Both the position numbers and the translations under genes were made by a program. 16,845 bases of DNA from Draconibacterium sp. GTDB lineage: Bacteria; Bacteroidota; Bacteroidia; Bacteroidales; Prolixibacteraceae. The number at the start of each line of letters is the position of its first letter. The stretch's first letter is position 1. Below the pieces are notes generated by a model. That model was not told where the DNA came from and made no database searches. It saw nothing but the letters and a program-made list of their open reading frames with translations. Below, piece after piece: positions 1-9,076 of the stretch. The DNA is taken from positions 1-16,845 of the forward strand of contig JALUZN010000503.1 of NCBI GenBank assembly GCA_027011835.1. The letters are read 5' to 3'.

Positions 1-70
1 ATATCAGGGGCTAAAATTAAATAAATATATTACTTACTAAATTACTAATTAACCATTTAAATTAAAATTT

Positions 71-3000
71 ATGCGAAAGCTTTTTTTGATTTTTTCGATG
101 TGTTTTGCGCTGCTAGGCAGTGCTTATGCACAGCAAACGGTAACGGGTACAGTTACCGGAGATGACGGCAGCAGCCTTCCCGGCGTGTCGATAGTTCAGC
201 AAGGAACTAGTAATGGTACAGTTACGGATATCGATGGAAATTACTCCATTAGTGTTCCTTCTGATGCTACTTTACTTTTCTCTTTTGTTGGTATGGACAA
301 AAAGGAAGTTTCTGTTGATGGCCGTTCAGTTATCGATGTTACACTTTCAACCAGTGCCATTGGCATTAACGAGGTTGTTGTAACTGCTCTCGGTATTAAG
401 AAGGAGAAAAAACAGATTACTTACGCTGCTCAGAACGTTCAGGTTGAAGAACTGACTAAAGCACGTGAAGTAAACGTTGTAAACAGTTTAGCCGGTAAAG
501 TTGCCGGAATGGACATGACCAAAGGTAGTGGTGGTGTAGGAAGTCCAACTCGTGTTGTTCTTCGTGGTACACGTTCTATTAGTGGAAACAACCAGCCTAT
601 TTACGTAATCGACGGTGTTCCTACTGCAAGTGGAACAAACGGCGGACCAAGTAGTGAATACGGAGGTTTCCCAAGTTTCTCAAGTATTAGTGGATTGAAC
701 CCCGACGATATTGCAACAATTACAGTGCTGAAAGGTGCAAACGCTGCTGCAATTTACGGGTCGAGTGCACAGAACGGTGCAATTGTTATTACCACAAAAA
801 CCGGTAAAGGGAAAAAAGGTTTAGGTGTTGAAGTTTCTTCGAATATGTCGGTTGAAACTCCGTTAATCCTTACTAAATTCCAACAAGAATACGGTCAGGG
901 TGATGGTGGACAATACATTAAAAACAGTGAGTTTATGTGGGGACCCAAAATGGATGGTCGTATGGTTGACCACTGGTCGCCTGATCCAAACTGGGCAGGT
1001 CCAGCACAATATAAATACGAAGCTCACCCGAATAACTTTAAGGACTTTTTCGATACAGGTACAAATATGGCAAATACAATTGCTATTACTACCGGAAACG
1101 AAAAAACTCAAGCGTATGCTTCTATAACCAATACACAATCGAAAGGTATTGTTCCTAAAAACAAACTAAACAGGACGAACCTGAACATGAGGATTACATC
1201 GAACTTGTCTGATAAATTACATTTCGATGGAAAACTAACTTATACAAAACAAGAGGTGACAAATAAAGTGGCAACAGGGGATACTTTTTATAATCCTATG
1301 CGTGCACTGTATCGTCAACCAAGCAATATCTCGCTTGCCGAAGCTCAAAATTATCAATATACCGATAACGATGGAAACATTCTTCAGCACTATTGGAATC
1401 CTCATTCAAATGGTGGTGAAAACGTGTATTGGATGATTAATAATACCGGTACATTCGATAATACTGACCGTATAAATGCATTGGGTTCGTTAAAATACAA
1501 CTTTACTCCTGAATTTAGTTTAATGATTCGTAGTGCTTACAACCGCACATTAAGTTGGGGAAAACGTTGGTATATGAACGATACTTATACTATTGCTGAT
1601 CATGGAGATTATTTAGTTAGTCATAGCAACAGTTGGAGTATGGGTAACGAATTCTTATTTAACTACAATAAGAATTTTAACGATATGTTCTCTGTTGATG
1701 CCTCGTTTGGTGGTAAATTAAGCAAAAATACCTGGGCTGGGTTAAATGCAAATGTAGATCGGAGTCTGTTAAGAGCAAATTTATTCTCAATTAGCAATGC
1801 AGGTCATATTAAAGCAAGTGATAATGGTGGTACTACCAAAAAGAATTCGCTTTATGGTTTCGCAACATTTGGGTTTAAAGACTTCTTATTTCTCGATGTA
1901 ACAGGAAGAAACGACTGGTCGTCAACCCTTCCTTCTTCAAGCTGGTCTTATTTTTACCCATCGGTTGGTTTAACCTGGATAATTACCGATATGCTTGATA
2001 ACTCTCCTTCGTGGTTAAGTTTTGCCAAATTAAGAGGATCGTATGCAGTTGTAGGTAACGCTGCCGGATGGGCACAATTAGACCTGAATTATTACTTTAG
2101 AGCTGGTGGTAACAACGGTTATGCATACGTTTCAAATACACAGCCTGCTGCCGATTTAAAACCGGAGCAAACACACTCGCAAGAGTTTGGAGCCGATGTA
2201 AGACTCTTTAATAACCGTGTTGGTTTAGATGCAACAATTTATAAAACCAATACATTTAACCAGTTACTTCGTATTCCTGTACCGGTAGCTTCAGGGTTCC
2301 GTTATAAGTACATCAACGCAGGTAATATGCAAAACAAAGGTTTCGAATTTACAGTTAATTTGAGAGCTATTGAAATGCAAGACTTCTCTTGGGATGTTTC
2401 TTTTAACTATGCTCATAACGAAAATAAAGCTATCGAAATTACCGATGATCTGGATGAGTACACCCTTCGTGGACGTTCGTGGATGTCGACAATTAAAATT
2501 GTTGAAGGCGAACCAATGGGCCAAATTTATACCAAAGGATTCCTTAGAAGTGATAAAGGTGAAATTCTTGTAAACGGAGAAACCGGTTTACCAATGGTAT
2601 CTGCCGGGCAAACTGTTCCTATGGGTAATAAAAATCCTGACTGGATGGGTGGTTTAACCAACTCGTTTAAATACAAAGATTTATCGTTGAGTTTAGTATT
2701 AGATGCAAGATTTGGTGGAAAAATCTTCTCGTTTACCGAAGCAAACCTTGCTTCAGACGGTATGGCAGACTATACAGTTGAAGGACGCGACGGAATGGTT
2801 GTTGAAGGAGTTGTTCCTACTTACGATGCCGATGGAAATATTGTAAGCACTACACCAAATACAAAACAGGTAACTGCCGAAGCATATTGGCAGTCGTTGG
2901 GTGGTAGAAATACCCCAACCGGTGAGCCCTTTGGTTACGATGCTTCTTATGTAAGATTAAGAGAGGTAGTTCTTAGTTATCCAATCCGCTTTGGTGCCGA

Positions 3001-3178
3001 CAGCCCAATTAAATCAATTCAACTTTCAGCTTATGGAAGGAATCTTGGATTCTTATACAATGCAGCCGAAAGAATTGACCCGGGAATGAATGTAGGTACC
3101 GGTAACATTCAAGGTATGGAAGGATTTGGAATTCCTACTACTAAACAGTATGGTTTCAACCTGAAATTTAGATTTTAA
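71..3178 (+). CDS. susC: SusC/RagA-family TonB-dependent outer-membrane transporter
   Basis: This is a 1035-residue TonB-dependent outer-membrane channel of the SusC/RagA type, which imports a ligand captured by its SusD partner using energy from TonB-ExbBD. The sequence shows a type I signal peptide (residues 1-20, cleavage after SAYA), a carboxypeptidase-regulatory-like beta-sandwich (about 22-95) with the motif GTVTGDDGSSLPGVSI, and a TonB-box-like segment NEVVVTALG at 100-108. A plug domain follows (about 115-245), with VVLRGTRSISGNNQPIYVIDG and the NPDDI..ITVLKGANAAAIYG block. The rest is beta-barrel ending in KFRF, with the terminal aromatic residue expected for BAM insertion. Length is normal for the family. 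The susD gene follows after 19 nt, so the two are almost certainly co-transcribed. The ligand cannot be read from sequence. The 70 nt upstream hold no recognisable promoter, so the operon may begin outside the window. Confidence 0.97.
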   Translation: MRKLFLIFSMCFALLGSAYAQQTVTGTVTGDDGSSLPGVSIVQQGTSNGTVTDIDGNYSISVPSDATLLFSFVGMDKKEVSVDGRSVIDVTLSTSAIGINEVVVTALGIKKEKKQITYAAQNVQVEELTKAREVNVVNSLAGKVAGMDMTKGSGGVGSPTRVVLRGTRSISGNNQPIYVIDGVPTASGTNGGPSSEYGGFPSFSSISGLNPDDIATITVLKGANAAAIYGSSAQNGAIVITTKTGKGKKGLGVEVSSNMSVETPLILTKFQQEYGQGDGGQYIKNSEFMWGPKMDGRMVDHWSPDPNWAGPAQYKYEAHPNNFKDFFDTGTNMANTIAITTGNEKTQAYASITNTQSKGIVPKNKLNRTNLNMRITSNLSDKLHFDGKLTYTKQEVTNKVATGDTFYNPMRALYRQPSNISLAEAQNYQYTDNDGNILQHYWNPHSNGGENVYWMINNTGTFDNTDRINALGSLKYNFTPEFSLMIRSAYNRTLSWGKRWYMNDTYTIADHGDYLVSHSNSWSMGNEFLFNYNKNFNDMFSVDASFGGKLSKNTWAGLNANVDRSLLRANLFSISNAGHIKASDNGGTTKKNSLYGFATFGFKDFLFLDVTGRNDWSSTLPSSSWSYFYPSVGLTWIITDMLDNSPSWLSFAKLRGSYAVVGNAAGWAQLDLNYYFRAGGNNGYAYVSNTQPAADLKPEQTHSQEFGADVRLFNNRVGLDATIYKTNTFNQLLRIPVPVASGFRYKYINAGNMQNKGFEFTVNLRAIEMQDFSWDVSFNYAHNENKAIEITDDLDEYTLRGRSWMSTIKIVEGEPMGQIYTKGFLRSDKGEILVNGETGLPMVSAGQTVPMGNKNPDWMGGLTNSFKYKDLSLSLVLDARFGGKIFSFTEANLASDGMADYTVEGRDGMVVEGVVPTYDADGNIVSTTPNTKQVTAEAYWQSLGGRNTPTGEPFGYDASYVRLREVVLSYPIRFGADSPIKSIQLSAYGRNLGFLYNAAERIDPGMNVGTGNIQGMEGFGIPTTKQYGFNLKFRF

Positions 3179-3197
3179 TCGAAATTTTTAAAAAGAT

Positions 3198-4778
3198 ATG
3201 AAAATGAAAATAAAAATGAAATCAATATTTAATTTCCTGTTCGCTACTATGATACTATCCGTACTGGTTAGTAGTTGTACAGACGATTTTGAAGAAATCA
3301 ATACCAATACAAGGGTGTTGTCGAAGCTCGATAAGGCTACCATTGGTAATGTATTTGCGTATACTCAGTATTACGGAATGCTTTATCGGAACTACCAGAT
3401 TTTCCATAACTTGTTTGCTGATAACTATGCACAATACACATCGATAATTCAAACAAAATTCCCATCAGACCGATATAACGTTGTTGGAGGTTGGGTAAAT
3501 GGAGACTGGAGTGCATTCTATTCCCATGGAGCAAATAATATTGCCATTGTATTAAATCTTACTCAACCTTCGCAAAATGAAGGAATGGAAGCACACCATG
3601 CGATTGCACAGATTGAAAAAGTTCTTTATTATCAGCAGGTGACCGATTATTGGGGACCAATACCTTATTCGGAAGTTGGTAAAGGAGGAAAATCTGTTGC
3701 TTACGATAGTCAGGAATCTATCTATAACGACTTTTTCGCTCTTTTAGATTCGGCACTTACAACTTTGAATTCTAAAAAAGGTGGAAATGCATTTGGTTCT
3801 CACGACCAGATTTTTGGCGGAGATATTGACAGTTGGATTAAATTCGGAAACTCGGTACGTTTAAGATGTGCCATGCGTATTTCGGATGTAAATCCTGGCA
3901 AAGCAAAAACAGAAGCCGAAAAGGCAGTTGCAGGAGGTGTAATGACTTCAGGTGCTGATGATGCAATTTTCCATGTAACACCTGACTCGTATAACCTTCT
4001 TAACCGCATGGTACCTTGGAACGAGTTCCGTATGAGTGCTACTATGGAGAGTGTGTTAAAAGGGTACAACGATCCGCGGATGCCTAAATTTTATGGCCCT
4101 ACTGAAAATAGTATTGAAGCAGGTGGCGATTTGGAATGGCACGGATTAAGAAATGGATATAGCATTACTGACCTTGGTACTATCGCTGAAATTCAGCCCA
4201 AAGCAACTTCAAGATATGCTGAAAGATGGCAGGATGCTAACGATAGAGGAAGCAATAATATTGAAGTAATGCTCTCTTCTGAATCATATTTCTTACGTGC
4301 TGAAGGCGCTTTAAAAGGTTGGAACATGGGCGGCAATGCAAAAGATTTGTACGAAGAAGGAATCAAACAATCGTTGAAGTTCTGGGTTCCGGATATTTCG
4401 GATGCTGACATTAATGCTTATATCGCTAGTACTGCAACTCCAACAGCTACATTCGATGTTCCGGCTGATTTAGCATTTACTACTCCTATTGCCTGGAGTG
4501 GCGACAAAAATGTTCAGCTTGAGCAAATTGCACGACAAAAATGGTTAGCACTATTCCCTAACGGAGTAGAAGCTTGGGCCGATGTTCGTAGAGCCGAGCG
4601 CCCACAACGTTATCCAATTATGGTTTCGGAGAATCCTTACCTTAAAACCAACGAACTTATTCGTAGAGTACCATTTGTAAGTGGCGAATACGAAACAAAT
4701 GCAGATGGTGTACAAACAGGGTTAGATTTACTTGGTGGACCCGATAATGCTGCCACTAGAGTTTGGTGGGATAAATAA
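3198..4778 (+). CDS. susD: SusD/RagB-type nutrient-binding outer-membrane lipoprotein (SusD-like_2 group)
   Basis: This 526-residue lipoprotein is the surface lid and ligand-binding partner of the SusC channel just upstream. The N-terminus is a lipoprotein signal ending in the lipobox LVSSC (Cys27). The residues after it, TDDFEE, are acidic and resemble the surface-export signal described for Bacteroidota lipoproteins, which supports an outer-face location. Family landmarks are EINTN near the start, VTDYWGPIPYSEVG at about 148-161, and the C-terminal block IARQKWLALFPNGVEAWADVRRAERP region, all typical of the SusD-like_2 branch; the fold should be TPR-like helical. Start codons at Met1, Met3 and Met7 are all possible in the A-rich leader; the first is used here because it leaves a 19-nt gap to susC. 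An intrinsic terminator follows about 30 nt after the stop, so susCD is a closed unit. The substrate is unknown. Confidence 0.95.
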   Translation: MKMKIKMKSIFNFLFATMILSVLVSSCTDDFEEINTNTRVLSKLDKATIGNVFAYTQYYGMLYRNYQIFHNLFADNYAQYTSIIQTKFPSDRYNVVGGWVNGDWSAFYSHGANNIAIVLNLTQPSQNEGMEAHHAIAQIEKVLYYQQVTDYWGPIPYSEVGKGGKSVAYDSQESIYNDFFALLDSALTTLNSKKGGNAFGSHDQIFGGDIDSWIKFGNSVRLRCAMRISDVNPGKAKTEAEKAVAGGVMTSGADDAIFHVTPDSYNLLNRMVPWNEFRMSATMESVLKGYNDPRMPKFYGPTENSIEAGGDLEWHGLRNGYSITDLGTIAEIQPKATSRYAERWQDANDRGSNNIEVMLSSESYFLRAEGALKGWNMGGNAKDLYEEGIKQSLKFWVPDISDADINAYIASTATPTATFDVPADLAFTTPIAWSGDKNVQLEQIARQKWLALFPNGVEAWADVRRAERPQRYPIMVSENPYLKTNELIRRVPFVSGEYETNADGVQTGLDLLGGPDNAATRVWWDK

Positions 4779-4796
4779 AATTTAATTTTATTCGAT

Positions 4797-4833
4797 ATAA
4801 AAAAAAGACAGGTTTTTTACCTGTCTTTTTTTT
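4797..4833 (+). terminator. Intrinsic terminator of the susCD operon
   Basis: A perfect 7-bp stem, GACAGGT (4807-4813) with ACCTGTC (4819-4825), closes a 5-nt T loop and is followed by eight T residues (4826-4833). An A run upstream (4797-4806) can extend the stem with the T tract, so it could also act on the opposite strand. It lies just after the susD stop codon. This is textbook rho-independent structure. Confidence 0.9.
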
Positions 4834-4863
4834 GCCCAATCGTGTAATAATTTACTACTTTAG
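4831..4863 (+). promoter_or_regulatory. Bacteroidota-type promoter for the large FG-GAP/UnbV gene
   Basis: TTTG at 4831-4834 acts as a candidate -33 element and TACTTTAG at 4856-4863 matches the TAnnTTTG -7 consensus at 5 of its 6 fixed positions. They are separated by 21 nt, within the range known for the primary sigma factor of this phylum. The predicted start is near 4870, giving a leader of about 25 nt before the ATG at 4895. The -33 element uses the last T residues of the susCD terminator, so the two signals overlap. Confidence 0.55.
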
Positions 4864-4894
4864 TCACCATTTTGTAAGTTTAAGAGGTATAGAA

Positions 4895-7800
4895 ATGCAA
4901 AGAAAAATTAAGGCAATAATTCACTTAGGTTTTATCTCGTTTTTATTGGTATTTATCTCCTGTTCTACTTTTGAGAAGAAACAATTCACAAAACTCTCGG
5001 CAAAAAGAACAGGTATCAAATTCCGGAACACCATTAAAGAGACCGAAACATTTAATCATTTAAAATACAGTTATCTATATAATGGTGCAGGTGTGGCCGT
5101 TGGCGATATTAATAACGATGGGCTACCCGATATTTTTTTTGCAGGAAACCTCGCTAAATGCCGACTTTACTTAAATAAGGGAGATTTTAAATTTGAAGAT
5201 ATTACGCAAACTGCCGGAGTAGCTGCCAAAGATACATGGAACAACGGTGTAACAATGGTTGATATTAACGGCGATGGTTTTTTAGATATTTACCTGTGCA
5301 GTTCAACCGACTCGCGACCTGAATTCAGAAAGAATTTACTTTTTATAAATAACGGTGATCTTACTTTTACCGAGAAGGCTGCAGAATATGGAATTACTGA
5401 TCCGGCTTATTCAACACACAGTACTTTTTTTGACTACGACAAAGATGGCGACTTAGACCTTTTTGTAATCAACCATTCCGTCGATAAATTTACCACTTTT
5501 AATGATAAATCGACAGCTTATAAAAAGTTAAAGAGCTCGGAATATGGCCAGAAGTTTTACATTAATGTAGGCGACCGGTTTGTTGAGGCGACCGAAAAAG
5601 CCGGAATACTTTCGAATGTTATAAACTTTGGTCTTGGTGTTACTGTAGCCGATTTTAATAACGATAACTGGCCTGATATTTACGTTTGTAACGATTACTA
5701 CGAAACCGATTATCTCTATATAAATCAAAAGGACGGAACATTTAAAGAGCAAATGAGAGATTATTTCGATCACATCTCTTTTTCGTCGATGGGAAACGAT
5801 GCGGCAGATATTAATAACGACGGTTTTATCGACCTCTTTACGCTCGATATGTTGCCTCACACAAATTACGAGCAGAAAATTGTTGCCGGACCTCAAAATT
5901 ACGAAAAATATAAAATGCTTGAAACACGTGGGTTTTACAATCAAACTACCCGTAATATGTTGCAATTGAATAACAATGGAAAATTCTTTACCGAAATTGG
6001 CCAATATGCCGGAATATTCAGTACAAACTGGAGTTGGTCGCCGCTCATTTGCGATTACGATAACGATGGCAACAAAGATATTTTTATAAGTAACGGTTAC
6101 GGAAAAAACAACACCCACATGGATGTTCTTTCGATGCTTTTTACCGATATGCAAAAGGTGCAAAAGGGCGGAAAAGGAATGTCGGATATGGACATTATAA
6201 ATAATGTTCCGGCAACAGTTCTGAAAAATTACATGTTCAGGAACAACGGCAACTTAACATTTACAAATGTAGCCGATGAATGGGGCTTCGATGAAAAAAC
6301 ACTCTCGAATGGCACTGCCTACGCCGATTTCGATAACGATGGCGATATGGATTTGGTGATTAATAATATAAACGATTATGCCTGCATTTTTAGAAATAAC
6401 GCCGAGAAAACAACAAAAAACCATTACCTGAAAATTAAGCTAAAAGGAAAGGGCAAAAACAGCGAGGGAATTGGCGCTCGTGTTGATATTACCTGTGGCA
6501 CAAAAACGTTTATGCAAGAGTTTTATCCTTCGCGCGGATATATGTCATCGATGGATCATGTGCTTATTTTTGGGATAGGGAAAGCAACAACGATTGATAA
6601 ATTGAGAATTGTATGGCCCGATTTACGGGTTCAAACAATAAACAATATTAAGTCCGATCAGACAATTACACTCGAAAATAGCAATGCCAACGAGCAACTA
6701 CCGGCACCTCCGATGCCTGAAAAGACCGTTTTTAAACCGCTTGCCAAGAATAGTCCACTGAACTATATTCATAAAGAAAATAGTTATATCGATTTTTTAA
6801 AACAGCCGCTTCTGCCATTTTTCTTGTCGACACAAGGCCCGTTTATGACAAAAGGAGATGTGAATGGCGACGGGCTGGAAGACCTGTTTATAGGCGGGGC
6901 CAAAGGATTTCCGGGGAGTTTATATATTCAGAAAAGCGATAATACTTTTGAATTGAAGAAAATGCAGTGTTTCGAAAATGATAAAGGGTGCGAAGATATT
7001 GGAGTACTGTTTGTTGATGTTGATAACGACTCCGACCTGGATTTGTATGTGGTTAGCGGCGGAAACGAATTTTCGCTTACATCGAAAAACCTTCAGGATC
7101 GGCTCTATATAAATAATAGAAACGGAGAGTTTAAAAAGTCGGTTAATAAAATACCGAGAATGATTTCAAGTGGATCGTGTGTGAAAGCGGCTGATATTGA
7201 CAACGATGGCGACACTGATTTGTTTGTTGGCGGACGTTTAACTCCGGGAATTTATCCGCTTGCACCGCGAAGTTATATTCTTGAAAACGACGGGCAGGGA
7301 AATTTTAAAGATGTTACGCTGCATAAAAACAAAACTTTGCTAACACCCGGAATGGTTACCGATGCCGAGTGGGTTGATTTTAACAACGATGGAAAAACAG
7401 ATTTAATTCTGGTGGGGAGGTGGATGCCTGTGAAATTCTACCTCAACACAGGTAACGAATTTAAAGATATTTCTCAACAGACAACACTGAAGAACTCCAA
7501 CGGATGGTGGAATAAAATTGTGTCGGGAGATTTCGATAACGACGGTGATATCGATTTTGTTCTGGGAAATTTTGGACTGAATTCGGAGATAAAAGCATCG
7601 GAAAAAGAACCGGTTACTCTTTATGCAAACGACTTTGATAAGAACGGTTCGCTCGATGCAATAATGTGTTATTACATCGATGGAACAAGTTATCCGCTCT
7701 ACTCGAAGGACGACCTTGCTGCGCAAATAAAAAGTATAAACCGGAAATACCCCGATTATAAATCGTATGCCAACCAAACCATCTCCGATATTTTTGAGAA

Positions 7801-8215
7801 GAAGAAAATTGATGAAGCCCTTGTTTTAAAGGCAACAAATTTTAGTAGCAGCTATCTCGAAAACCTGGGCAATAATAAATTTAAACTATCTCCGCTACCT
7901 GTTCCGGCACAATTTTCTCCGGTTTTTGGAATTGAAAAAGGAGATTTTAATAACGACGGAAATACCGACTTGGTTTTAGCCGGTAACTTTTTCGATATGA
8001 TGATTCGTTACGGAAGGTACGATGCCAATAAGGGCGTACTTCTTTTTGGCGACGGGCAGGGAAATTTTACAGCTGTACCAAACAGTAAAAGCGGACTGAA
8101 AATTGATGGAGAAGTGAGGGATATTACAACCATTCAAACAAAATCAGGAGAAAATCTTTTAATATTCTCACTTAATAAAGACGAAGCAAAAACTTATAAA
8201 TTAACTAAAAAATAG
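4895..8215 (+). CDS. Large FG-GAP/VCBS double beta-propeller lipoprotein with central UnbV/ASPIC domain
   Basis: This 1106-residue envelope lipoprotein is built from calcium-binding FG-GAP repeats. The signal peptide ends in the lipobox FISC (Cys23). A TTG 63 nt upstream would extend the frame, but it lies in the terminator T tract and would bury the signal peptide, so ATG 4895 is chosen. DxDxDG-type calcium loops begin at residues 71, 123, 180, 253, 305, 387 and 478 (first propeller). A UnbV/ASPIC domain follows at about 520-595 (EGIGARVDITCG, FYPSRGYMSSMDH, IDKLRIVWPD). A second set of loops starts at 655, 708, 767, 828, 879 and 1017, with an extra DFDKNGSLD loop at 913. This suggests two propellers, probably seven-bladed. 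Such proteins of about 1100 residues are common in Bacteroidota, often beside SusCD, but their biochemical role is not established. Ligand binding or assembly at the cell surface is a plausible inference. The next gene starts 8 nt after the stop. Confidence 0.92.
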   Translation: MQRKIKAIIHLGFISFLLVFISCSTFEKKQFTKLSAKRTGIKFRNTIKETETFNHLKYSYLYNGAGVAVGDINNDGLPDIFFAGNLAKCRLYLNKGDFKFEDITQTAGVAAKDTWNNGVTMVDINGDGFLDIYLCSSTDSRPEFRKNLLFINNGDLTFTEKAAEYGITDPAYSTHSTFFDYDKDGDLDLFVINHSVDKFTTFNDKSTAYKKLKSSEYGQKFYINVGDRFVEATEKAGILSNVINFGLGVTVADFNNDNWPDIYVCNDYYETDYLYINQKDGTFKEQMRDYFDHISFSSMGNDAADINNDGFIDLFTLDMLPHTNYEQKIVAGPQNYEKYKMLETRGFYNQTTRNMLQLNNNGKFFTEIGQYAGIFSTNWSWSPLICDYDNDGNKDIFISNGYGKNNTHMDVLSMLFTDMQKVQKGGKGMSDMDIINNVPATVLKNYMFRNNGNLTFTNVADEWGFDEKTLSNGTAYADFDNDGDMDLVINNINDYACIFRNNAEKTTKNHYLKIKLKGKGKNSEGIGARVDITCGTKTFMQEFYPSRGYMSSMDHVLIFGIGKATTIDKLRIVWPDLRVQTINNIKSDQTITLENSNANEQLPAPPMPEKTVFKPLAKNSPLNYIHKENSYIDFLKQPLLPFFLSTQGPFMTKGDVNGDGLEDLFIGGAKGFPGSLYIQKSDNTFELKKMQCFENDKGCEDIGVLFVDVDNDSDLDLYVVSGGNEFSLTSKNLQDRLYINNRNGEFKKSVNKIPRMISSGSCVKAADIDNDGDTDLFVGGRLTPGIYPLAPRSYILENDGQGNFKDVTLHKNKTLLTPGMVTDAEWVDFNNDGKTDLILVGRWMPVKFYLNTGNEFKDISQQTTLKNSNGWWNKIVSGDFDNDGDIDFVLGNFGLNSEIKASEKEPVTLYANDFDKNGSLDAIMCYYIDGTSYPLYSKDDLAAQIKSINRKYPDYKSYANQTISDIFEKKKIDEALVLKATNFSSSYLENLGNNKFKLSPLPVPAQFSPVFGIEKGDFNNDGNTDLVLAGNFFDMMIRYGRYDANKGVLLFGDGQGNFTAVPNSKSGLKIDGEVRDITTIQTKSGENLLIFSLNKDEAKTYKLTKK

Positions 8216-8223
8216 TTCTTAAA

Positions 8224-9012
8224 ATGAAACATGGATTTAAAAATTTAAAAACCGGAAATTTATTCTTGATTTTTTCTGTTACTCTGTTGATTTTTTCTGC
8301 GTGTAATACAGGTAATAAAGACAAATCCTACGGTATGAAAGAATTACATGAGATGGGAATTCCCAATACCAACAAAATATGGACAGGAAAAGAGTATCGG
8401 AAAACGTATTCGGTTTTAATGAAAATTAAGACCAACGAACCATATAGACTCCCGCGAAAAGGAAGCAAGAAATCGGGAGAAGTATTCGACCGGTTGACAA
8501 ACAGAGAGAACATGGCGTTTATAAAAAACGATACGATTCCGTTATATGTAAGAGCTGAAGCAATTCTACGTTTTCTTGGAACGTACGATGATATTGTCGA
8601 TATCTATTCGAATATTTTGATGAAAAAGCAGTATTACACTCCCGAATTGATTGAGACATACTTGTTCGGTCTCGACATTATGCAGGAGATGTTAATACTT
8701 GGTGAAAAAATCAATCAATCCACCAATCCCGACGATGTTGCTTTTCAGGAAGGATTTCCTACAATTCAAAACTTTTATATTTCAATGCTTGAAAAAGATT
8801 TAAAGATTCAACTTAACAGTGCAGAGTACAGCCCCAAAGAGCTTGAAACACTTTGTGAAGGCATTTCTGCATCGGTTAAAAAGAATGTGAGTTGGCTTAG
8901 TCCTGAACAAAAAAAGAAGTTAATAACCAATATGCAAACTGTTGTCGACAGCACTTCATCAGAAAAGATAAGTGCTGAATACAAAAAATTAATTGCAAGT
9001 TTAGAGGAATAA
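8224..9012 (+). CDS. Uncharacterised helical lipoprotein
   Basis: I do not recognise the family of this 262-residue protein. It has a long basic N-region and a lipoprotein signal ending in IFSAC (Cys27), so it is expected to be membrane-anchored outside the cytoplasm. The mature part is polar, rich in Lys and Glu, and looks mainly alpha-helical, with a segment rich in charged residues (about 60-95, including YRLPRKGSKKSGEVFDRL) and an amphipathic C-terminal third. There are no cysteines in the mature region except the lipidated one and Cys at about 219, and no haem, metal or catalytic motif is visible. It starts 8 nt after the large FG-GAP gene and is therefore probably translated from the same mRNA, suggesting that it works with that propeller protein. 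A promoter-like element follows it, so it closes this transcription unit. Confidence 0.8.
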   Translation: MKHGFKNLKTGNLFLIFSVTLLIFSACNTGNKDKSYGMKELHEMGIPNTNKIWTGKEYRKTYSVLMKIKTNEPYRLPRKGSKKSGEVFDRLTNRENMAFIKNDTIPLYVRAEAILRFLGTYDDIVDIYSNILMKKQYYTPELIETYLFGLDIMQEMLILGEKINQSTNPDDVAFQEGFPTIQNFYISMLEKDLKIQLNSAEYSPKELETLCEGISASVKKNVSWLSPEQKKKLITNMQTVVDSTSSEKISAEYKKLIASLEE

Positions 9013-9029
9013 TTTTGATTGATTGAAGT

Positions 9030-9037
9030 TATATTTG
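9030..9037 (+). promoter_or_regulatory. -7 promoter element upstream of the ligase/radical-SAM cassette
   Basis: TATATTTG is an exact match to the Bacteroidota -7 consensus TAnnTTTG. It lies in the 64-nt gap between the orphan lipoprotein and the ligase gene, 39 nt before the ATG. No well-spaced TTTG -33 box is present; a TTTG at 9014-9017 is only 12 nt away. The position suggests that the cassette has its own start site, but read-through from upstream is not excluded. Confidence 0.45.
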
Positions 9038-9076
9038 CAACGTAATTGAATAACGAAAGCATTAAAAATAAGTAAA

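Noticed and set aside
71..4778. Classical polysaccharide utilisation locus
   Set aside because: No glycoside hydrolase, lyase, esterase, sulfatase or hybrid two-component regulator is encoded anywhere in the window.
4832..4894. Upstream TTG start for the large FG-GAP protein
   Set aside because: It lies in the terminator T tract and promoter, and would place 21 residues ahead of a clear lipoprotein signal peptide starting at ATG 4895.
5528..6163. 211-codon open frame on the minus strand
   Set aside because: It is antisense to conserved FG-GAP repeats; its Ile/Val-rich composition is the complement of GAT/AAC-rich calcium-loop codons, and it has no recognisable domain.
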